A stretch of 11,000 nucleotides of DNA. Source: Lentzea sp. (GTDB lineage Bacteria; Actinomycetota; Actinomycetes; Mycobacteriales; Pseudonocardiaceae). The stretch lies in contig JASLAV010000441.1 of NCBI GenBank assembly GCA_030146905.1, positions 1-11,000 on the forward strand, given 5' to 3'. Both the position numbers and the translations under genes were made by a program. Below the pieces are notes generated by a model. It saw only the letters and a list, made by a program, of their open reading frames with translations, was not told the origin of the DNA and made no database searches. This document shows, piece after piece, positions 5,913 to 11,000 of this stretch; within the stretch, counting starts at the first letter, position 1, and each line of letters starts with the position of its first letter.

Positions 5913-7376
5913 ATGAATCAACCGATGCCACCCGAGAACCACGCCGCCTGGTCCGACGATCCACAGGTCGCCGTCCTGCCCGGACCGATCGACTGGTCCC
6001 CGGCCCCACCGGCCTTCGCACCCGAGCCGGTGCTGCGGCCCCGCGACGCGGTGGCCGCCGCGATCGGCAACGCCTCCCTGCTCAGCGTCGGGTACCTGTT
6101 GCTGGGACGGCGCCTGCCGGCCTTTCTGACCATGCTGGTGACCGCTGTGCTGGTGACCGTCGTCGTCGCCGTGCCGTCGGTGTGGTCCGAGGTCGCCGTG
6201 CTGGTGTGGTGGGCGGCCATGATCTGTCACGGCTGGTACCTCGGGGGCGGGCAGGCCGGTTCGGTGGTGCGCAGGCATCGGCGGATCGCGCTCGCCGTCG
6301 CGGTTCCGGTGCTGGTGGTCTTCGGACTGGTGCGGTTCGACGCCGCGCGGCTCGAGGGACACGTCGCCGAGGCCCGGCAGCAGGGTGACTGCGCACAGGC
6401 GGAGACCGAACTGGCGAAGGTGTGGTTCGGCCACCGCGTGGTCGACGCGCCGATGACCGTGCGCACCGACCGGACCGTCGAGGCGTGCCGGCGGCTCTCC
6501 TGGGCGTCGGAGAGGCTCGACGACTCGTTGGCCAACGGCGACACGAAGACACTGGACGGCGGCTTCCGCGACCTCGGCGCGGTGCTGGCGGAACTGCCCG
6601 GCCACGACAGGATGGTCGGCGTCGCGCTGGGCCGGTTCCTCGACGGCCTGCCCACGAAGGACGCCTGCCGCACCAGCACGCTCACCGACTGGCTGAAGGA
6701 CCGCAAGCCCACCGGCGATGAACTGGACCGCGCGGCGACCGTGGTGCCGCGCGTCGCACCCCCGGCGCTCGTCGAGTGCGCCGACAGGCGCATGGCGACC
6801 AACGACTTCCGCTCGGCCCAGCAGCGGTTCCAGCAGCTGCTCGACCAGTACCCCGGCCACGAGCTGACCGGCAAGGCTCAGGAGGGCGTCACGAAGGCCA
6901 GGCTCGCGGCCGAACTCGCGCACGTCCGCGGTCTGCACGGCGGCTACTGCGCACAGCCCGCCGCTTACAGCGGTGCGCCCGAGTTCCGCAGGGGCGCCGT
7001 CAACCGGGCGGTGGTCTGGGGCAACCGCCAGTACGTGGACCAGCTGCCCGGTGACTGGCTCACCCACGACGTCGGCCAGGCCGTGCTGGTGGTGTGCACG
7101 GGCCAGACCGAGTTCGGCGCCCCGACGCAGAGCTGCTCGTACCGGACCAACAGGACCGGCCGGGCCGGCCTCGTGACCTTCCGCAAGATCGCCATCCCGG
7201 TCAAGGCCTACGAGCTGCGGACCGGGAGGGTCGTGGTGGACACCAAGGTGGAGATCGGTGGCACCAGCTGCCCGAGCACGTTCTTCGCCTCGGGCGACGG
7301 CCCGCCGCCGAACCGGTACGTGAGCCCGTCCGACGGCGACGTCCGGGCGGCCTACGCCGCGGTGATCACTGCTTGA
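5913..7376 (+). CDS. Membrane-anchored protein with extracytoplasmic helical repeat and Cys-containing domain
   Basis: A 487-residue protein; I do not recognise a named family. ATG 5913 is preceded by GGGGGAG at 7-nt spacing. An in-frame ATG at 5883 is possible but has no such site. A proline-rich N-terminus (1-45) precedes three hydrophobic segments at about 69-88, 90-109 and 125-141, with basic residues (RRHRR) before the third. The rest is hydrophilic. It contains a TPR-like helical stretch around 293-335 (FRSAQQRFQQLLDQYPGHEL) and a C-terminal domain of about 150 residues with cysteines in GGYCAQP, VVCTGQTEF, QSCSYRTN and GGTSCPST, which suggests disulphides outside the membrane. It is monocistronic as far as seen, 126 bp after the sigma gene, and ends at a strong terminator. 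A role at the cell surface is inference. Confidence 0.8.
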   Translation: MNQPMPPENHAAWSDDPQVAVLPGPIDWSPAPPAFAPEPVLRPRDAVAAAIGNASLLSVGYLLLGRRLPAFLTMLVTAVLVTVVVAVPSVWSEVAVLVWWAAMICHGWYLGGGQAGSVVRRHRRIALAVAVPVLVVFGLVRFDAARLEGHVAEARQQGDCAQAETELAKVWFGHRVVDAPMTVRTDRTVEACRRLSWASERLDDSLANGDTKTLDGGFRDLGAVLAELPGHDRMVGVALGRFLDGLPTKDACRTSTLTDWLKDRKPTGDELDRAATVVPRVAPPALVECADRRMATNDFRSAQQRFQQLLDQYPGHELTGKAQEGVTKARLAAELAHVRGLHGGYCAQPAAYSGAPEFRRGAVNRAVVWGNRQYVDQLPGDWLTHDVGQAVLVVCTGQTEFGAPTQSCSYRTNRTGRAGLVTFRKIAIPVKAYELRTGRVVVDTKVEIGGTSCPSTFFASGDGPPPNRYVSPSDGDVRAAYAAVITA

Positions 7377-7380
7377 CGGT

Positions 7381-7425
7381 CTCACCGCCCGGTGTGGTGG
7401 TTCGTCCACCGCACCGGGCGGTGAG
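7381..7425. terminator. Strong bidirectional hairpin terminator
   Basis: Perfect 14-bp arms lie at 7381-7394 and 7412-7425 (ctcaccgcccggtg and its complement). The loop itself pairs further (GGTGG with CCACC around TTCGT), making a near-continuous 20-bp stem with a 5-nt loop. It starts 4 nt after the stop of the membrane protein gene and lies 21 bp from the minus-strand hydrolase remnant. It therefore sits where two convergent units end. It has no T-tract, as is common for actinomycete terminators. Confidence 0.85.
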
Positions 7426-7446
7426 CGTGTTCAAGTACGACGGCTG

Positions 7447-7650
7447 CTACTTCGTGGCGCACAGGGCCTTGCCGAGGAAGGCGAGAACTTCGTTGCGGCC
7501 GGCTTCGTCGTTCGTCACGGCGACGGTGACCGCCCGGCCGTCGGAGGTGATCGCGGCACGGGTCCGGAAAACGTCGGTGTCGCCACCATGACCGAACGCC
7601 GTGACCCCGCAGCTGGGCTTCATCTCGATCACCCCGGACCGTGGCGCCAC
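7447..7650 (-). pseudogene. Serine hydrolase (beta-lactamase / DD-carboxypeptidase fold), C-terminal scrap
   Basis: The last about 50 codons read KPSCGVTAFGHGGDTDVFRT, then RAAITSDGRAVTVAVTND, and end ALCATK at TAG 7449-7447. The GHGG..., TRAA and DGRAVTVAVT pattern is that of the C-terminal end of class C-like serine hydrolases, where HGG takes the place of the KTG box. The nucleophile SxxK and YxN regions are absent. An in-frame TAG blocks the frame about 15 codons upstream of GTG 7650, so this is a remnant and not a small gene. No ribosome binding site precedes the GTG. Confidence 0.65.
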
Positions 7651-7746
7651 CCTGCGGCACAGTGGGGCGCCTCCATCGTCTCGCTACCCGAGCCCTGCAA
7701 GGACGAGGTTCCCGGCAGGTGCGACGTTCAAGCACGCAGACGACTT

Positions 7747-8598
7747 CTAGGCGTCCCGGCACCGGTCCCGTCTCTCGGGAAGTCGCTGGAAGCCGGCTGA
7801 CTCGTAGGTGGCGACGGCGGCGACGTTGGAGCTCGGGGTGCAGACGAGCGCGCTCGACGAGCCCAGCTCCCGAAGCGCCGCCGCCGCGGCGACGGTGATG
7901 GCCCTGCCGTAGCCGCGGCCTCGATGATCTCGGTGCACGCCCATCGGTTCGAGCACCCCGGGCTTTCCCGGACCGGCCGACCACACCGTCACCGCCGCGA
8001 CCGGGTTGTCGCCGTCGTACGCGACCAGGCACCGGGCGTCGGCGTATGGCAATCCGGTCGCCATCGCATGCCAGCGGTCTTCCGTGAACGTCGAACCGTC
8101 GAACGATTCCCGCTGCACCAGGGCACGGATGTGTGCCTGCTCCGGCCCGATCACCGCGGTCCGCACGCCTGGATCCCACACCGGCTCCGAGAGATCGCGG
8201 CGCAGCGGCGCCCACGCCTCGCCGTCACCCCAGCCGTTCTCCGCCAGCAGATCTCGGACCAGTGCGCCGTTCGGTGCCTCGACGGACGCCTTCCCGGCTG
8301 TCAGCACACCAGGCGCGTCCTCGACCAGCCGTTGCGCCAGCTCCTCGTCCCGCTGGACGTCCGGCGCGGTCGTCAGGCGCAGCAGGTCGGGTTCGTCCAA
8401 CAGCCCGACGGCGAGAATCCTCCCGTTCCGGCTCCAGGTCCGGACCGCCGCGGCCGTCGCCTCCGCACCGAACCGCCAGAACCAGCCCAGGTCTCCCGGA
8501 TGCAGCTGCATCGGGGCGCCGTCGTGTTGCCACTCCCGCAGCACGCGTACAGCGTCGCCCAGCCTGACGGCTCCCGGCCGGTCCAGCACAATCGCCAT
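7747..8598 (-). CDS. GNAT-family N-acetyltransferase, probable tandem GNAT
   Basis: A 283-residue protein. The C-terminal half has the acetyl-CoA binding motif A: GVHRDHRGRGYGRAIT, with RGRGYG at 226-231, preceded by strands LVAYDGDNPVAAVTVW. It ends in the typical NVAAVATYESAGFQRL segment. The N-terminal half (WFWRFGAEATAAAVRTWSRN, GRILAVGLLD) looks like a degenerate second GNAT domain, a layout known for two-domain acetyltransferases. The substrate (small molecule or protein amine) cannot be told. ATG 8598 has an AGGGG very close upstream. GTG 8589 would give better spacing, and an upstream in-frame ATG at 8634 is possible, so the start is uncertain by a few residues. It is monocistronic on the minus strand; only a hydrolase scrap lies downstream. 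Confidence 0.87.
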   Translation of the reverse strand: MAIVLDRPGAVRLGDAVRVLREWQHDGAPMQLHPGDLGWFWRFGAEATAAAVRTWSRNGRILAVGLLDEPDLLRLTTAPDVQRDEELAQRLVEDAPGVLTAGKASVEAPNGALVRDLLAENGWGDGEAWAPLRRDLSEPVWDPGVRTAVIGPEQAHIRALVQRESFDGSTFTEDRWHAMATGLPYADARCLVAYDGDNPVAAVTVWSAGPGKPGVLEPMGVHRDHRGRGYGRAITVAAAAALRELGSSSALVCTPSSNVAAVATYESAGFQRLPERRDRCRDA

Positions 8599-8954
8599 AC
8601 CCCTGATCACACACCACCGGACCGATGAATGCATGTGATTTCAGGCCGCCCCGTGCATGGGCAGCCGCCGTGTTCACGACAGCAGTCCGATCTTCATGCA
8701 GGGCATGGTCCACTTCGTCGGCCGCGGCTCGGATCTCGTGGAGACGTCGCCGGGCGACGCATGAATCCGGACCACCCCGGCGGCTGTGCGAGAACACCCC
8801 GCGCATGGCTCGGCAGCCCACCGGCGGGGCGCTGCCGACGGGACACCGGCTCGCCGCGAACGAGTGGACTGCGGCACTGACGGGCGAGGGAGCCGCAACC
8901 GGGTAGCCGGGTGCGTCTCCGGCGAGTCGAGGCGACTGCCAGAGGTGGGAGAGC
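8599..8954. other. Gene-free stretch with degraded coding traces
   Basis: No complete gene is convincing here. A plus frame from ATG 8698 gives MQGMVHFVGRGSDLVETSPG with GC-rich third positions but stops after 22 codons. On the minus strand a helix-like stretch (RRLHEIRAAADEVDHALHED) has no supported start or partner. Both may be scraps of lost genes. The promoter of the GNAT gene must lie in the first bases of this stretch, but no clear -35/-10 pair is seen. Confidence 0.4.
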
Positions 8955-9131
8955 GGCCGTCCGCCCCGGCGCGGCATCGACATCGGCTACCTGACCACCG
9001 CGCCGGGGACCCGCTGCACCACGTTCCACGCGGCGGGACCGGACATCTCCGCCGTGGCGGCCCTCGACGAGTCCACAAAGGACGCCGTGCCGACAGGTGA
9101 GTTCGTCGCCACCGCCCTCATACCGCGGTGA
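8955..9131 (+). pseudogene. Orphan C-terminal gene fragment, unrecognised
   Basis: The plus frame from about 8955 to TGA 9129-9131 has almost exclusively G/C third positions, as in real actinomycete genes. It reads RGIDIGYLTTAPGTRCTTFH, then AAGPDISAVAALDESTKDAV and ends GEFVATALIPR. The same frame is closed by a TAG at 8904, codon use becomes random upstream of about 8955, and there is no start or ribosome binding site. I cannot name the family. It looks like the tail of a gene whose body was deleted. It overlaps the end of the broken SARP gene by 14 bp on the opposite strand. Confidence 0.4.
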
Positions 9132-9362
9132 GTTCGCGCAACGTCGGTGTCGCGTGGTGGGTGTAGTCGCACACCACGGGGTGGACCGCGTGACGGCCCG
9201 GCGACGGTGCCAGTACCAGGTGGTGGTCGGCCAGGTGTTCCAGGACTGTTCACCAGCAGCCTTGCCAGCAGCGCGGCGGGCTTGCGCGCGACCCGCCGCG
9301 GCTCGCCCTCACCCGGCACTCGCGTCTCCAGCGGCCCCTGTACGCGAAAAGCACCTTCGCAC
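9118..9362 (-). pseudogene. SARP/AfsR-type regulator, frameshifted and internally deleted
   Basis: Two parts of one family are fused in different frames. The first, FRVQGPLETRV...RKPAALLARLLVNS (about 9350-9250), matches the N-terminus of SARP regulators (winged-helix DNA-binding domain). After a junction near 9244 another frame gives LEHLADHHLVLAPSPGRHAV and ends TLRELTAV at TGA 9120-9118, resembling the winged helix that follows the NB-ARC domain of AfsR-like proteins. GTG 9362, with GGGGAG upstream, is the likely original start: reading GTG CGA straight into TTT CGC would give MRFRVQGPLE, but 7 extra bases that partly repeat the neighbourhood shift the frame. Most of the gene, with the BTAD and NB-ARC core, is missing. 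Confidence 0.65.
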
Positions 9363-9382
9363 CTCCGGTCTCCCCTTCGATC

Positions 9383-9396
9383 ACGGTTCGAACCGT
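9383..9396. repeat. Perfect 14-bp palindrome upstream of the broken SARP gene
   Basis: ACGGTTCGAACCGT is a perfect palindrome located 21 bp upstream of the former GTG start at 9362. Its position and symmetry fit an operator for a dimeric regulator, now attached to a dead gene. It also lies just after the 3' end of the kinase-like gene. The TTCGAA core recalls a tRNA T-arm, but no tRNA surrounds it. Confidence 0.4.
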
Positions 9397-9431
9397 CCCA
9401 GGGGAACCATGGGGATTTGATGGCACGGCGA

Positions 9432-10607
9432 TCAGGTCTTGCAGGTGGCTCCGCGGATCGACTTGGGCGGGGTTTCCAGCACGCGCGCGCCGTCCGTGGC
9501 CTGGACGAGGAAGCAGTACTTGCCCGCACCGTCCACCGGTACGCGCATCGAGCGGGTGAGGGCCATGAGCACCTGCGGCTTCTGGTTCTCCGCCGCCACG
9601 ACGACGGCGAACGTGAAGCCGTCCGGAGCCTGCCAGGCCAGATCGACGTGCGCCCCGCCGTCGACCGGATCGGCCAACGTGAGGGTGACCGGCGCGGTGG
9701 CCGAACTCGTCGCGATCGTGGTGGTGGACGCTGCCGACCTCGGGGCGACCGGCTGGTCGTGGAGGAGGCTCGGCAAGGTGACAAGAGCGGTGGCGGCGGC
9801 AACGATCCCGACGACCACTGTCCGGGCGCGGGGTCGTCCGCGCTTCTCAGGCGCAATGGCGTCGGCGGCAGCGGCTTCGGGTGCGGCGAGTGCTGGCGCG
9901 ACGGGGTCGATCTGCGGTTCCAGCAGCTCGGCGAGCTGCCGGACCACGACCTCCACCGTCGACGGGCGGTCCGCGGGGTCATCGGCGAGCAGGCGTCGCA
10001 GCAGCTTCACCAGGTCCTCCGGGACGTCCTGCAGCGGTGCCCCCTCGCCCGGCGGGGAACCCGTCAGAGCGAGGTGCAGCACACCACCGATCCCGTACAG
10101 GTCGGACCGCTCATCCATCGTGCCGTCGTGCCGGGTTTCCGGAGCGGTGTACTCGGTCGCGGCCGGCGGGAACGCGCGGCGCAAGGCCGTGCCGAAGTCC
10201 GCGACCATCGGCGCGCCGGACGGGTGGAACAGCACGTTGTGCGGTGTCAGTCCACCGTGCACGACACCGACGCGGTGTGCCGCGGCGACGGCCGTGGCGA
10301 CCGCGTGGCCGACCACCAGAGCGTCGGGCGGGAGCAGCGCCCCGCTGTCCGCCACCAGTCCCGCCAGCGACACCGAGCAACGCTCCATCTGCAACGCGGG
10401 GTTGCCGTCTCCCAGCCGCACCACGTCGTCGACCGGCAGGATCGGCGTTTCGCCGCGCAACGGGGCCAGTGCCGCTTGCTCGCGTTCGAACGCGTCGAGC
10501 GCATGCTCGTCCACCGGCGGGTACGCCTTGAGAGCCAGGTAGAGGCCACCGTAGACGGTGGCCACGGGCCCCGTGCCGATGAGGTCGAAATCGTCTCCAC
10601 CGGTCAT
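9432..10607 (-). CDS. Membrane-anchored Hanks-type kinase homologue, probable pseudokinase
   Basis: A 391-residue protein. The kinase fold spans about 1-230: glycine loop IGTGPVATVYGG (10-21), likely ATP lysine K27 in LALKAY, DFG at 137-139, APE at 155-157 and DLYGIG at 169-174. The catalytic loop, normally HRDxKxxN, is HGGLTPHN at 117-124, so the proton-accepting Asp and the Lys are both replaced while the Asn is kept. Catalysis is therefore doubtful. A single membrane segment at about 263-282 leads to an outer domain of about 105 residues with Cys in KYCFLVQATDG and GATCKT. ATG 10607 overlaps the stop of the upstream SARP gene (ATGA), so the two are coupled. A sensory or scaffold role for the regulator is inference. 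Confidence 0.85.
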   Translation of the reverse strand: MTGGDDFDLIGTGPVATVYGGLYLALKAYPPVDEHALDAFEREQAALAPLRGETPILPVDDVVRLGDGNPALQMERCSVSLAGLVADSGALLPPDALVVGHAVATAVAAAHRVGVVHGGLTPHNVLFHPSGAPMVADFGTALRRAFPPAATEYTAPETRHDGTMDERSDLYGIGGVLHLALTGSPPGEGAPLQDVPEDLVKLLRRLLADDPADRPSTVEVVVRQLAELLEPQIDPVAPALAAPEAAAADAIAPEKRGRPRARTVVVGIVAAATALVTLPSLLHDQPVAPRSAASTTTIATSSATAPVTLTLADPVDGGAHVDLAWQAPDGFTFAVVVAAENQKPQVLMALTRSMRVPVDGAGKYCFLVQATDGARVLETPPKSIRGATCKT

Positions 10608-11000
10608 CGCGTGCTCCACCTGTTCGTTGCGTCGGCCACGCGGGCCGCCTTGCGCGACGCCGCCGCGGCCTCGAGCGGCCGACCGGCGTGGGTCAGCACC
10701 TCGACCAGGCGCAGCCACGTGCGTTCCCGTTTCGGGTCCTCCGCCGTGAGCGCCTGGAGCAGCGTCACGGAGCCGGCTGTCTGGTCCATCGCCATCAGCG
10801 CGTCCACCAAGTGGTCCAGCGCCGCCCATCGCAACCGTGTCAGCCGGCCCGTCTCCGCGCGGCTGTGGTAGGTGTTCAGCGCCGCGAACGGCGCGCCGCG
10901 CCACAACTCGGCCGCGGCGCGGTAACAGCGAGCGGCCATCGCCGGATCAGTGGGCAGCGATGCGCATCCGTCGTCGACGAGCTGTTCGAAAACGACGCTG
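10604..11000 (-). CDS. SARP-family regulator, C-terminal BTAD part (N-terminus outside window)
   Basis: The frame is open from the right edge and gives 131 residues to TGA 10606-10604. It reads SVVFEQLVDDGCASLPTDPA, then RCYRAAAELWRGAPFAALNT, RLRWAALDHLVDALMAMDQT and KRERTWLRLVEVLTHAGRPL. The LWRG(A/P) helix followed by TPR-like helices of the form ALxxLxxL...H..RPLEAA is characteristic of the bacterial transcriptional activator domain of SARP regulators (DnrI/AfsR group). The DNA-binding N-terminal domain would lie beyond the window. No NB-ARC follows, so this would be a short SARP. Its stop overlaps the kinase-like gene's start, which implies one transcript. Confidence 0.82.
   Translation of the reverse strand, partial: SVVFEQLVDDGCASLPTDPAMAARCYRAAAELWRGAPFAALNTYHSRAETGRLTRLRWAALDHLVDALMAMDQTAGSVTLLQALTAEDPKRERTWLRLVEVLTHAGRPLEAAAASRKAARVADATNRWSTR

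Noticed and set aside
5232..7409. Long minus-strand frame opposite the membrane protein and the end of the sigma gene
   Set aside because: It is a shadow frame spanning two genes and a terminator arm, with no recognisable domain.
9383..9396. tRNA T-arm (GGTTCGAACC)
   Set aside because: There is no acceptor stem, D-arm or anticodon arm on either side; it is only a palindrome.
9400..9417. Imperfect hairpin CCCAGG...CCATGGG downstream of the kinase-like gene
   Set aside because: It is a short stem with a bulge and no supporting T-tract; it is not enough for a terminator call.
9147..10871. Long plus-strand frame opposite the kinase-like gene
   Set aside because: The translation is Arg/Gly-rich low complexity and the minus strand carries kinase motifs and ATGA coupling.

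Overview
This is high-GC DNA with strongly G/C-biased third codon positions. It carries actinobacterial gene families: a HelD/HelR-class RNA polymerase translocase, an ECF42-type sigma factor with its DGPF/YCII partner, a SARP-family regulator and a membrane-anchored Hanks-type kinase. Together they point to a filamentous actinomycete, perhaps of the Pseudonocardiales; the placement is an inference from gene content only.

Left part (1-3103): two divergent genes share about 170 bp. On the minus strand, running off the left edge, is a phosphoribosyltransferase-like protein of unknown function. On the plus strand is a complete HelR/HelD-type RNA polymerase-recycling ATPase. Between them lies a near-textbook rifamycin-associated element (RAE), a perfect 9-bp inverted repeat with a 3-nt spacer. 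This suggests that helR, and perhaps the divergent gene, is induced by rifamycin-type RNA polymerase inhibitors. The minus-strand leader also has a terminator-like hairpin and a short upstream frame overlapping the GTG start. This is the most interesting block of the window.

Junction (3013-3503): a decayed IS5-family transposase remnant, with frameshifts and an internal deletion, overlaps the 3' end of helR and appears to supply its last 30 codons. It abuts the stop codon of the next gene.

Middle (3504-5786): a DUF1579-type gene (minus) diverges from a two-gene operon (plus) encoding a DGPF/YCII protein and an ECF42-type sigma factor, with an ATGA overlap. TGTCGA, the -35 motif known for ECF42, occurs on both strands of the divergent intergenic region.

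Right part (5913-11000): a membrane protein with a large extracytoplasmic region ends at a very strong bidirectional hairpin. Then come a C-terminal scrap of a serine hydrolase, a complete GNAT acetyltransferase, and about 800 bp of gene debris including an orphan C-terminal fragment and a broken SARP/NB-ARC regulator. At the right edge a SARP (BTAD) regulator, cut by the window end, is translationally coupled (ATGA) to a membrane-anchored kinase-like protein that lacks the HRD aspartate, so it is probably a pseudokinase. No tRNA, rRNA or CRISPR array is visible.
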